Source of the DNA: Choristoneura fumiferana
Taxonomy: Eukaryota > Arthropoda > Insecta > Lepidoptera > Tortricidae
DNA: 64,000 nt
Direction of reading: 5' to 3'
NCBI RefSeq assembly: GCF_025370935.1
Contig: NC_133496.1
Coordinates: 1,215,081-1,279,080, forward strand
Under the pieces are notes generated by a model. The model was given only the letters and a program-made list of their open reading frames with translations, had not been told where the DNA came from and ran no database searches. Of this stretch, positions 52,278 through 62,159 are shown piece after piece. The position numbers and the translations under genes were made by a program. Within the stretch, counting starts at the first letter, position 1. Each line of letters starts with the position of its first letter.

Positions 52278-52540
52278 CCGACGACTGGATGGCCAAGTGG
52301 CTAAAGAACCTGACTTCAGAGCTTGAATATGGTCCCGGGTTCGATTCCCGGCTGGGGCAGATATTTGTATGAATAATACGTATGTTTGTTCTCGAGTCTT
52401 GGATGTTTAAGTATGTATTTATCTATATTAGTATGTTTATCCGTTGCCTTATATCCATAGTACAAGCTTAGCTTAGTTTGGGACTAGGTCAATTGGTGTC
52501 AAGTGTCCCATGATATTTATTTATTATTTATTTATTTTTT
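52278..52540 (+). mobile_element. SINE-A, full length
   Basis: A box 'TGGCCAAGTGGCTAAAGAAC', B box 'GGGTTCGATTCCCGGCTG', then 'GCAGATATTTGTATGAATAA', 'TTTGGGACTAGGTCAATTGG' and (ATTT)n. The anticodon-arm region 'CTGACTTCAGAGCTTGA' is tRNA-like. Confidence 0.92.
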
Positions 52541-52611
52541 AAAACCGATATTTCGCCCAGCACTGGTTCTGCGGCCACTCTGTTAAACTTTTACGAATGA
52601 ACTAAAATAAT

Positions 52612-52665
52612 TTCCTTGCTCACCCGCGACCTTACGATAGCTAATTAGATACAAGATTTTAGGTT
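52612..52665 (-). mobile_element. Fam-B fragment
   Basis: 'ATGAACTAAAATAATTTCCT' and 'TGCTCACCCGCGACCTTACG' form a Fam-B end, lying 130 bp before the hairpin copy below. Confidence 0.6.
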
Positions 52666-52796
52666 TAGGTACAAGAATTAGGAACGTTTACATTGTTGAT
52701 TAAACCAAATATTTTGAACAGCTAGACGATGTTGCTTAGTTAATTTAAGATATACCTAAACGTGCCTGCACGGCTACGCATGCCGATTTTAAATAA

Positions 52797-52934
52797 TTTA
52801 TTGAATCAGGCGTTACTTTGCGGAGGTCCATATCAATGACCTATCGTATGGCTATCGTAAGGTCGCGGGTGAGCAAGGAATTTTTTTTAGTTCATTGATA
52901 TGGACCTCCGCAAAGTAACGCCTGATTCAATAAA
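52797..52934. mobile_element. Fam-B hairpin with perfect 43-bp arms
   Basis: 52797-52839 and 52892-52934 are exact inverses, beginning 'TTTATTGAATCAGGCGTTAC'. The 52-bp loop holds 'GGTCGCGGGTGAGCAAGG'. In longer Fam-B copies only one of these ends is seen, so this is either the true two-ended form or a fold-back product. Confidence 0.88.
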
Positions 52935-53091
52935 CTTTTACGAATTGTTTCTCGCGTTTCATTGTTTTATTTTTTATTGCCAGCGACCTAAATTCTCAGC
53001 GAGCTGTAAAAAGTTTCGGCCTATGATTTGATAAATTATTTACGACGACGTTTATGGATGAAGGCGAGGTTGATTATTATAGTAAGTAATG

Positions 53092-53818
53092 TGGGTGCCC
53101 CTTTAAATGTCGACAAACTATTTATCGAATTTCATTCATCGAAAACAATACTAATATTTTCTCTTGAAGTAATTTCACTTCATCGACTATTCATTACATA
53201 TTAAAACAATTATTAGAACAACAGTACAAGGATTATGATTTGCTTATAAATACATTTCATCAACTACTTCAGAACAACTAAATATCGCTGTTTATACGAG
53301 TATATTCAACGTGTTATTATAAAACACCAGAAGAACTACGACCTCAAAAAAAAAACGCTACCAGAAAAGTAGGTTAGGTTAGGTTTGAACAGTGACCCTA
53401 AAAAATAAACCGGTACCAGAAAAATAGCTTAGGGCGAGTTAGAACCGCGACCCCAACAAAAATAAATCGCTGCCAGAAAAGTAGGTTAGGTTAGGTTAGA
53501 ACTGCGACCCCAGCAAAAATAAATCGCTACCAGAAAAGAAGGTTAGGTTGGAACTGCGACCACAACAAAAATAAATCACTACAAAAATAAATAAATAAAT
53601 AAATTTCATTAAAAAGTATGAAATAATTAAATATGAAATGAACTTCTGCCAAATAAACTATATATTAAATAATATTTCCAGAAATGTAAAATTGGTGATT
53701 TAAAAATACTTATTTCAATTATTCAAGGTAATGAATATTCGATGAAATGAAAAAATAGGAAACGTTGACTTTAAACTGATATTCGATTAAAAGTGTGTCG
53801 ACATTTCAAGGGTAAACC
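53092..53818. mobile_element. PIT element (727 bp) with TTAGG-bearing minisatellite
   Basis: The flanks 'AAGTAATG' (53084-53091) and 'AAGTAATA' (53819-53826) are a 7/8 duplication. The ends are inverted: 'TTTAAATGTCGACAAACT' on the left and 'TGTGTCGACATTTCAAGGGT' on the right. Inside the ends a phrase like 'TCATCGAATATTCAT' repeats. The centre is the array at 53357-53578. There is no coding capacity. An 8-bp duplication fits an hAT-type transposase. Confidence 0.8.
53357..53578 (+). repeat. ~57-bp minisatellite, four units
   Basis: Units start at 53357, 53412, 53469 and 53526. Each reads 'GCTACCAGAAAAGTAGGTTA', then (GGTTA)1-3, 'GAACTGCGACCC' and 'AACAAAAATAAATC'. The number of GGTTA repeats differs between units. 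Confidence 0.92.
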
Positions 53819-54192
53819 AAGTAATATACTTATTTAAGTCACATTTTTGTCCTCGTTTTTGCGCAGTCTTTTATGCGGGAAAAAGGTTGTAATAAAAGCA
53901 GGCTTATATCCTCTGAAGAATTAAAAAAATACCTCTCTTTATTATGTACATGGAAGAGATATTCATGTTACAGGTGTCTGTCAAATGCCTAGTTTCCAGG
54001 TTCAGTGTTTAGGACGTGAGTTGCCACGTTACTGTTTTATACTTGGGTAAAGTTGCTTATTCACTTTTCAGTTGTATTTTATTTAAATCAAATTAATCCT
54101 GTCCCGGTGAATGCGAAATAAATAATGAATAAATAAACTTTTGAGAACCAGCATTCCTGTGAAATGCTGATCTGATTGAGATTTATATATTT

Positions 54193-54325
54193 AGTCAAAA
54201 CCGTTTATAGCGACACCAGTTATAACGATATATCGGATATAACGACCAAAAAATCTCAACACGACTTTATATATCAAAGTAACACTGGTTAATACGACCA
54301 ACCGTGTCTAACGACCATTGCTGTC
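54193..54325. repeat. region with repeated 'ATAACGA' phrase
   Basis: 'TTTATAGCGACACC', 'GTTATAACGATATATCGG', 'ATATAACGACCAAAAAATCT', 'TTAATACGACCAACC' and 'TCTAACGACC' are variants of one phrase. They resemble the subterminal repeats of DNA transposons. No partner end was found. Confidence 0.45.
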
Positions 54326-54810
54326 CCTTCAATGTTGTTAAATAAAAGCTTTTGACTGTTTTTGTCACTTAAAAATTACAGCACAGATGTTTTACTTAAG
54401 TGATTTCTTAAGACTGTCGGATGTGATTGGGTAATATGTATGTAATATCTTTTTTCTGTCTTTTCAGGTACTGTAGTCCTGAGATCTGCGTAGAAAAGTG
54501 AAGAATACAGTGACATAAATAAGGCATTAGACTTGTAAATATGAATTTAAATGTACTTGAAAAATACAATAGTAAGTTCCTGCCCCATATAGGTATCACA
54601 AAGGTTCTTAGTAAAAGTTAGATCAATCCTTATTTGTGTACTTGACTGTACCGCAGCGTGCTCGCTGCGTGTATGCCGCATGCGCGCCGCGTTCCCGCTC
54701 CGCCGAGAAACTGCCGACAAAAACGCTAGTGTGCACAAGCTCTAAGTCGCTGCACTCTTGACAGAGCGAACGCGATTGTCGGAAGAGGATTAGTAGTGAA
54801 CCTTCACGGC

Positions 54811-55075
54811 CTTTTTTTTATTTGACTGGATGGCAAACGAGCGGGTCTCCTGATCGTAAGAGACCACCACCGCCCATAAACATCTGCAACACCAGGGTTA
54901 TTGCAGATGCGTTGCCAACCTAGAGGCCAAAGATGGGATACCTCAAGTGCCAGTTATTTCACCGGCTGTCTTACTCTCCACGCTGAAACACAACAGTGCA
55001 AGCACTGCTCTTCACGGCAGGATTAGCAAGATGGTGGTAGCAATCCGGGCGGACCTTGCACAAGGTCGTACCACC
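54811..55075 (-). mobile_element. SINE1, near full length
   Basis: A T run, 'GACTGGATGGCAAACGAGCG', 'CCACCACCGCCCATAAACAT', 'CACAACAGTGCAAGCACTGC' and 'CGGACCTTGCACAAGGTCGT'. A GCGA-containing 6-bp stretch is deleted at about 55027. Confidence 0.88.
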
Positions 55076-56573
55076 TTCTTATGAAAATAGTGTAGTGGTT
55101 TCCCCTTTCCTTCCACACGACAGACCTGGAGTCCGGAGTTGGTAGTTGGCAATAGAGAGCTCTAACCTGCTGTCCACTCTCACCATAAACCCCTTTAGTC
55201 GCGTTCTTTGATAGCCACGGAAAGAGGTGGGTCCATTTTGTTATGAAAAATTGGGCGAGGGACACCACTAATGATTCAAGTACTACAACACGTAATTGTT
55301 ACTTGTGACTTCATAAACCAAGAGCTTAAGTGCCGACAAACTGCTCTGTAGTGTGCGTGTGTGTGCGTGTGCTAACAATAATTATGACAAACATGACATT
55401 ATGATATATAAAATTATGGCAGTCGAAAGGATCCCCGTATATGTATTGGCTGGGTGCGAAGTACTAGGTGGGGGTAATGAAATCTATCGCAGCGCTCATA
55501 GTGGCCAAAAGTAGAAATAACGTAGGCTTTGCCATCTGTCATACTCATAATATCGTCGCTCGGCAGGCAAAAGTACTAAAGCGACACTTCGTCAACTTTA
55601 CAGGAGAGCGATTTAAAGTTTTTTTTTTACGAAAAAAAATCATAACTTTTTAACCAGACAACCAATTTTAAAATTTCCAGGAATATATAACACATAATTT
55701 AATAGACTATAATAAGGTTTTAATAATTCATAGCAAAATCTACTGGTTTAGGAGATAAGTGTCGCTTTAGTAAATTGTCCCCTAGTCATCGAGCAAATGC
55801 AATCAGGCAAAAAGACTAAACGTAAAAATTGACCTCAAACGTCATATTTCAAATTAACTTATGTGATTTTACGTCTCAATAAATTTAGCATGTTTTTACT
55901 AACAACACACATTTTATTTCTTATCAAACTGTTCATAATGCTGATTTACCAAATTGCAAGGAAAAAATATTCCAAAGTACCTACTGAACAGAAATTATAT
56001 AAAATAATATTAATTAATTATAATAAATATTAATCATCAATGCTAAAATTTCAATAACTTAACGTTAACTGTTACTAACACTAGACTTTTATTAATATTA
56101 TAAGGTAATTAATCACAAAGGCACCATCTGATTTCTAACAAAATGCACAAAAGGTTTTTTTCACTATTATTTTTTGAGGTATTTTGATCATTATCATGTC
56201 CTACTATTTTTGGTGTATATACACTTAGGTTTAAGGATGAAATAATACGTAAAATACCTTAATTTATTCTGTAGGTAATAACTTTAATTAGCATTTCAAC
56301 TAAAACTTCAGAACATTTTTTTTCTGTGTTATGCAAATAAATCATTCATTCAACATTATAGTACTTATTAGTACCTTATAAGTAAGAAACCTGAATAACA
56401 AACTCATGCGTCATGGTTGCTATAGCAACTTTAGATATATCATTGGTCTATATAACGATTAAGAAATATAATGCACTATTGGTACAACAACATTTGTTAT
56501 ATTCTCATGATCTAACTATTCCGGTATCATGGACTTGTTGTACTTGTTGTACCAAACTATTAATATACTAAGG

Positions 56574-56720
56574 GGCTGTTTCACCATCCATTGATTACTG
56601 TTAACTGGTGGTTAGGTGTGATGCCGTCTCTATTTGTTTTGTTCGAATAGACTCAATAGACGGAGACGGCATCACATTTAACCGTCGGTTAACGCTAATC
56701 AATGGATGGTGAAACAGCCC
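56574..56720. mobile_element. palindromic MITE ('GGGGCTGTTTCACCATCCAT')
   Basis: The left end 'GGGGCTGTTTCACCATCCAT' and right end 'ATGGATGGTGAAACAGCCCC' are exact inverses, followed inward by 'GATGCCGTCTC/GAGACGGCATC'. TAA flanks both sides, which fits a PIF/Harbinger-type duplication. Confidence 0.88.
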
Positions 56721-56879
56721 CTAACAGTAATATGGTATAATGCCAAATGAAACGTCGTGAGACCTTTGCTGAGATTTAAGGACTGCGCTAAGTAGATATG
56801 GCCGTCTTAAAAATTGACCACCTAGACTGAGAAAAGCTTTCGGAAAAATGCACTGATTGGTGCAGACGTGTGTTGGAGG

Positions 56880-57095
56880 GCCGCAAGTATTGCGATGAAG
56901 GCTTGCCTGGCTCAATGCACTTATTGAAAAGAGACAGAAACGACACCAAGGCCGTTCTGCATCAACATCCGCAGACTTCGCTTGTCAGAGATGTGGACGG
57001 ACATGTCGCTCTCGCATCGGTCTAGTCAGCCACCAAAGACGTTGTGCACAGGCAACACGCCAAAATTCGTCTGGAACAGACGCGTAGGCCTGATT
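56880..57095 (+). pseudogene. LINE fragment with a C2HC zinc-finger segment
   Basis: 56983-57045 encodes 'CQRCGRTCRSRIGLVSHQRRC', split here as C-x2-C, 'GRTCRSRIGLVSH', then x3-C. Many LINE proteins end in such a finger. The preceding frames ('EKRQKRHQGRSAST') are basic and fit that end. A stop follows within 20 codons. I infer a LINE C-terminus of a family different from its neighbours. Confidence 0.6.
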
Positions 57096-57221
57096 GATGG
57101 TATAATATATGTGATATAACCTATGTTCGATATAACGTTCAGTGGGGTATAATGAATTACTGGTATTTATGCCAAATATCTTTTATTCTAGTGAAAGTAT
57201 ATCTAAAGTTGTTATACTGGT

Positions 57222-58727
57222 CATAACACACCCTGATGGCCATTCGGTTCCACCATGGAGCCGCAGCTGCAGTTATGAGGCACACAAACATCGCAGCCCA
57301 GGCGGAGAGCTACTGCCACCCGCAATGAGTCGTTGTCCAAGACTGTTCCCAAATAAGGAACAGGCAACGCCTATAACCACGTTCCCGCTTTGACTTTTGA
57401 TGCCGACTTCAGCCTGGCCAAACCCACCCCAGTGGTTACACCCACAGGCCGTGCTAGAGCGTCCCTAGCCCCCTCGTCATCCCAAACTCATTGTATCTGC
57501 GGAGCCCCGTGCAGTGACGCCAGTCTCATTCGGCTCGCCAGTGCATCATCCACATACGAAATGGTATTGGTAACCTTTATGAGATTTAAAAATTTAGGAG
57601 ATAAGGCCACCAACTCCATGTGCCGATCCGAGGAACGCTGGCAAGCCCACATCCGCCGTACGCCGCAAACCGAGACCACCGTTACATATGGGCAAGGACG
57701 CTTGGACCCATTGCTCATCCGCAAGGGACACGTTCAATACAGTCTCCTTTGTATCTCTCAACGTGACGTCAAAAGAAGAAGTTTTACCCGAACACAACCA
57801 TTGGAGTGGTTTTCAAAAAATAGGTTATTTTTGGAACTGCGAAACACATTCGTAACAGAGTCAAGATGAGATGGGTATTAATACTCTTCAAACGTTCCTG
57901 GGCGAGCAAAATAGACGCTTCCTGGTCTCTAGTGCACTAGAAATGGCCTCTTGGAAAATAGAAGAACCCAAGAGGGTAAAGGTCTCGTGTAAAAAGCCCT
58001 TTGAGACCAGGAAGAAAGACCTTTGAAGTTAAAGAAGGAGAACAGGCGGGGTTAAATCTGTCCATATTCGCCGTGCCATCATCTACGAGTAAATACCAAA
58101 TATTAAGAGGTGATTTTCGAGACGACAGTGCTTCATGAATAGTAAGACTGAAGGTAAGCGGTCCAAGCTGATCTCCCTACTGCGCACCCACCTGCGAAAG
58201 AATTTTAGAATCGCCGTAGACAAGGTTAGAAGAAGAATGATAGACCTGGTGTAAAAAAGGTACAGGGTGGGAATGTATTTTTTCACTTCGCCCAACAGAA
58301 CATCCCTCTCGCCAGTATTGAACGCGTTCTTGAGATCCTACTTCAAGACGACACAGTCTGGATTTCCGGGTTCCGTGACGAAAGTGCGTGTTGTGGATCG
58401 TGACCTCAGTGTTCCAAACCCAGCTGAAAATGAGCTGGTCGAATTCCGTCTAAGCCCACGGCTGACCCATTATGGAATGACCCTAGTGCTCGCACCACAT
58501 CCTCCAAGTTTACCGGCAAGGCTTGAATGGACCGATCCGGCTCCCGAGGGAAATTTAACGTGCGGGACGCGGGAGGATGCTTCGAACACAAGCGTCTCAA
58601 GACCCGGAGGTGCTACCGAGTCATCAGGCGAACGGCCCCCACACACCGGCCTCATATACTTTGGACTCTGTAGTCTTAAGGACAGAATGCGACCTGGAGG
58701 AAGCCTGCCCGTCACTACTAAATTCAA
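57222..58727 (-). pseudogene. RLE-type LINE: reverse transcriptase to zinc knuckle, broken
   Basis: Reading on the minus strand from 58600 down: 'NGSAVGLDGIRPAHF' (58421-58472, start of the RT fingers); 'SQVGAQ', a stop, then 'GDQLGPLTFSLTIHEAL' (about 58140-58185); the catalytic box, in which two extra codons split the expected Y-x-D-D (Asp codons at 58078-58083); 'ASLPICNGGLGLRRTADVGL' (about 57640-57700); 'LRVAVALRLGCDVCVPHNCS' and 'CGSMVEPNGHQG' (57232-57330), a C-P-H-x-C-x-C zinc knuckle. Several frameshifts and stops make it non-functional. Long plus-strand frames across it (184 and 159 codons) are antisense shadows. Confidence 0.82.
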
Positions 58728-58734
58728 CCAAGTC

Positions 58735-59214
58735 CCATGTTCAAGTTTGGTCTCAGTTTGCGGCGTGTGGAGAATGTGGGCTTGGCAGTCTTCCTCGCAT
58801 CAGCACATGGAGTTATTATAGTGGCCTTGTCTCTTAAAATTAAAAATTCTCATGAAACCCCATCGGGTTACCATTCCGTTTGTGCATGGTGCACTGGCGA
58901 GGTGGACGGCTCGACACCTAATAGCGTCGCTGCCTCGGGCTCCGCTGATATAACGAGTTTGGGATGACGTGGGGGCTAGAGACGCTCTGGCACTTGTGGG
59001 TGGGTGTGCCACTAGGGTGGATTTAGCCAGGCTGAAGTCGGTATCAAAAATCAAAGCGGGAGCGTGGTTAGGGCTTTGCTTGCTCCTTATTTGGAAATAC
59101 TTCTGGACAACGACTCATTGTGGGTGGCAGTAGCTCTCCGCCTGGGCTGCGATGTTTGTGTGCCTCATAAATGCATCTGCGGCTCCATGGTGGAAGCAAA
59201 TGGCCATCAGGGCT
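58735..59214 (+). pseudogene. RLE-type LINE: post-RT to zinc knuckle, second copy
   Basis: 'GLSLRRVENVGLAVFLASAH' near 58740-58810 and 'SLWVAVALRLGCDVCVPHKC', 'ICGSMVEANGHQGL' near 59110-59214 match the minus-strand copy. The two therefore form an inverted repeat of about 450 bp per arm. It continues at 59513 after an insertion. Confidence 0.8.
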
Positions 59215-59229
59215 TAAGATGATCGGTAT

Positions 59230-59512
59230 AACAAATAACACATAATTTCACAATATTATGCTATAAGTATTTAGTAGTATAATGTGTAGATATAATTTAG
59301 TTTTCTTTATGAAATCGTTGGAGTTGCAATTCTAACCTAACCTAGTTTTCAGGCAGTTTCGTTTCTTGATAGGGTCGCAGTTCTAACCTAACCTACTTTT
59401 TTGGCATAACACATTATTATTATAATAGTATTACGTATTCCAGATTATACCAATAATTCATTATACCCACTGAAAGTTATATCTACCAATAATATATCTA
59501 AAGTTGTTATAC
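59230..59512. mobile_element. TIR-like insertion in the LINE, with TTAGG-type core
   Basis: The left end 'CGGTATAACAAATAACACAT' and right end 'TCTAAAGTTGTTATACC' are loose inverses. 'TAACCTAACCTA' occurs twice (59331-59344 and 59383-59396) inside two units that read 'GGGTCGCAGTTCTAACCTAA' and 'CCTACTTTTTTGGCA', the inverse of the 53.36-kb minisatellite unit. A related end sits at the same LINE position in the minus copy (about 57145-57218). Confidence 0.6.
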
Positions 59513-60065
59513 CTAGCCACCGGTACGCACCCTGGCCATTTCACGCGTTGAGTTCTTGTCGATGTTCAGGAAAATTTCCGCGCTACTACGCTCTCTTTGA
59601 CATACTGAAGAGGGCTTTAATATCCGCCAACATCCTCTGCGTTCTGGAGCCTCCGGTCCTCTGTCGAACCGACAGCAAAAGGCCAGATGGCTTAACTTTA
59701 GTGCCATGGCAGAACGGGAAGTGTTTGCTGTCGGACGTTACGTGCGTTAGTACTTTCGCCGCCTCGCACCTCAGCTGAATAGTCCGCGGCAATCCGCGGT
59801 GGATTTTGCGGTCAAAAAACGGCAGAATTATTCGGCACTATTATTTTGTTCCTCTTGCGTTTGAGGCGATTGTTTACATTCGGGAAGTGGGACGTCGAAT
59901 TACGGAAAGGGGGTCTCACGCTCACGCCCGCGCGGATTCGTTCCCTGGTGCAAAGATTGTCTATTGCCATTAAACGTGGTAATGCGGCCAGTTTGATGGC
60001 TACCTTTGCGCCAGGGACAACTCGAGGGGCCTTCTGGACTAAACTTAAGCTATTTATGTAACATT
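59513..60065 (+). pseudogene. RLE-type LINE: endonuclease and C-terminus
   Basis: 'LEPPVLCRTDSKRPDGLTLV' with 'PWQNGKCLLSDVTCVSTFAA' and 'SHLS' (59640-59778) match the RPDG..PW..GK..DVT signature of a restriction-like endonuclease. It is followed by 'HYYFVPLAFEAIVYIREVGR' and, after a frameshift, 'LVQRLSIAIKRGNAASLMAT' and 'FAPGTTRGAF' (59960-60025). A relative lies at 48590-48987. Together with 58735-59214 this is one plus-strand LINE with its RT lost. Confidence 0.78.
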
Positions 60066-60179
60066 AATAAAAACAAATTAAAACTTCTAACTCTAAATTT
60101 CAAATACTTAGGGCCGAACATCATCTTTATTCGATGCAAACAGAACCGTAGCGATAAAATTATAACTACAAAATTTTGA

Positions 60180-60325
60180 AATAGATTTACTATTGAGGTT
60201 GCCTGGGAGAGATCCCTTAAAGGGATAAGTCCGCCTTTGTACAAGTATCTCAAAGTTTGTTAATTGTGTTGTGTTTCTTTTCTTTTGTACAATTAAGAGT
60301 TTACATACATACATACTATTATTTT
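60180..60325 (+). mobile_element. LINE 3' UTR end
   Basis: 'TTGCCTGGGAGAGATCCCTT', 'AAAGGGATAAGTCCGCCTTT' and 'GTACAATTAAGAGTTTACAT' with (ACAT)n. The 'GAGATC..GGGATAAG' hairpin is the same type as in 7944-8334, inverted. Confidence 0.7.
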
Positions 60326-61008
60326 TTTTATCCTTTGGCAACAAAAATAACTTAAAGTTTTAAGGAATAATAATCATTATAATTTATAAATAAAGTTATA
60401 AATCTTAAGAAAATATGATGTTTCTATATACCAAACATCGAATTGCAGTAATGACTAATTTCACCAAATCTATAATATTTCGTGAAGTTTTTTTGCTAAT
60501 CCTGTTTGAATGTATGCTTTTGTATATGTTAAAATGGCTAAAATGCCAAACGTATGTTTTAGTTTTTAAGAACAAATAGCTAAATTCTTATAAATGAATT
60601 CTTATCAATACAACCAAACGACTAAAGGTGTATAAAACTTCAACTCGGGGAGGGCATAATTACTGAAGTGACAAAGGTATTTTCTTTTTTTTTGCACAAA
60701 ATACTAAACGTCCAACATTTGCAAACTAGAAAAATGGCAAAAGACTGAACGACAGTAAATCGAAAAATGGCAAAAAGGTAACAGTACTAAAATGAAAATA
60801 ATGAAAGTGATGCTGCATTAAGTAATTTGCTTCCCAAATTTAAGCGTTTTTTGAAAGACTAAAGCGCCAAAAAAAAGTTAAATTTTGCTCCAATCGCTTT
60901 GAAACCTAGACAGTTCGATGCAGAAAAATTCGCTGATTCTGGTGATATGCATAACTCATTTTAGCCCAAAGTGTCGCTTTAGTACTTTTGCCTGCCGAGC
61001 GACGATAT

Positions 61009-61800
61009 GAATCTGACATTAACAGATATTCGTTTTATGGTGCGAGCTTGAATTATTATATCTTCACTATTATTTGAAGAAACCATTAAAGTAGCTTTAT
61101 CTTTTTGTTTTACAGTAAAAGTACAACTAAACATGGAGCAAGTAAACAAGCCCTGACATACATAACCGAAATTAATCACACAGTTTGAATAAATTTTACT
61201 TACCTCATTCAACTTTAATGAACTAAAATGAATTTTGTATTATAAAATTAAATCGATTTTTGTCACAATGTCGCGATGAAATTTCAAAACGTCAAGCCTC
61301 AGAGCCAGCAAAGTTGCGGACGATAGGTGGCGCTGATGTCGTGCACAGAGCCAATACCCAGATGATGATAATAAGACCGTATGACTACGACCAATACAAT
61401 ACATACCAATGTGAACCAAAAGCTATTTGTCTTCCTCCCTTTTGGTAACACACGACAGCTGCAAAATAGTTGACAACCACTTGATATTCTAGAAACAAAT
61501 CTCTCGAGAAACAAAAAAAGCCAAATATATAAAAGCTTTTAGAAGCGCTTTTAAAAATACATCGCTTAACATAGATAAAGTAAGTTAAGTGACAGTTAGA
61601 AAGATATAAAGAGTTATAACATTGTAGCGGTCGTTACTTGTTTATGAGAATAGTGGTATTAAGCTTTATGTAACTTATTGGTATAAAATATAAAATGGGA
61701 CATAAAAATAAAATTGTTAAAGCTTGAACTGGTATTACAGTGCATTAAAGTGTAGTGATATAAAGTCCGCCTCAAGTAACTCTACTCGTCGTTTATGATT
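61009..61800. other. unassigned sequence
   Basis: No recognised element. Frames of 62-77 codons on both strands overlap and show no domain features. Confidence 0.4.
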
Positions 61801-62043
61801 TCAGTTAACATAACCTAACCAACCAAAAGTTGGAAAACCCCCGACTTTGTCACTTCAAAGTTCTATATCTCAAAAACGGCTAAACCGATTTTGATGAAAC
61901 ATGTCTAAAACCATTGCTCGAAACCCTGCTTTCAAATAAAAAAAATCGCATTCAAATCGGTCGACCCGTTTAAGAGCTATGGTGCCACAGACAGACACAC
62001 ATAGCGGTCACACTTATAACACCCCTCTTTTGCGTCGGGGGTT
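61801..62043 (+). repeat. retroelement tail, copy 2 ('TTTGTCACTTCAAAGTTC')
   Basis: It matches 50739-50982 in order: 'CTTTGTCACTTCAAAGTTCT', 'AAAAACGGCTAAACCGATTT', 'ACATAGCGGTCACACTTATA' and 'TTTGCGTCGGGGGTTAA'. Confidence 0.78.
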
Positions 62044-62159
62044 AATAATACTTTGTGCGTTGGCTTCAACTAGAGATTCATAACATTTTATGCGTTAAAT
62101 TATACGTGTTTTTTTATGCGACTGGATGACAATCGAGCAAGTGATTATAATGTCGAGTG

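Larger units (their letters stand above)
55550..61008. mobile_element. 5.46-kb composite bounded by perfect 40-bp inverted repeats
   Basis: 55550-55589 and 60969-61008 are exact inverses, starting 'ATATCGTCGCTCGGCAGGCA' and containing 'AAAGTACTAAAGCGACACTT'. Subterminal sequence on both sides repeats related phrases ('GGCAAAAAGACTAAACG' at 55807, 'GGCAAAAGACTGAACGACAG' at 60736, 'AAAGACTAAAGCGCC' at 60855). The inside holds a MITE, LINE fragments in both orientations and a second TIR-like element. No transposase is visible. If ATAT is a duplicated target, it cannot be told apart from the palindromic end. Confidence 0.7.

Noticed and set aside
54440..54520. Exon after the strong acceptor-like 'TTTTTTCTGTCTTTTCAG' at about 54450-54467
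   Set aside because: No donor site and no open frame longer than a few codons follow. Pyrimidine tracts ending in AG are frequent by chance.
57390..57869. 159-codon plus-strand open frame
   Set aside because: It is antisense to the minus-strand LINE carrying 'GGLGLRRTADVGL' and the zinc knuckle.
58267..58821. 184-codon plus-strand open frame, the longest in the window
   Set aside because: It is antisense to the RT, whose fingers motif and 'GDxLGP' box read on the minus strand. Its own translation has no domain-like features.
55550..61008. Maverick/Polinton or a virus-derived element for the 5.46-kb composite
   Set aside because: No integrase, protein-primed polymerase, ATPase or capsid-like sequence is visible. 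All coding remnants are LINE-type.
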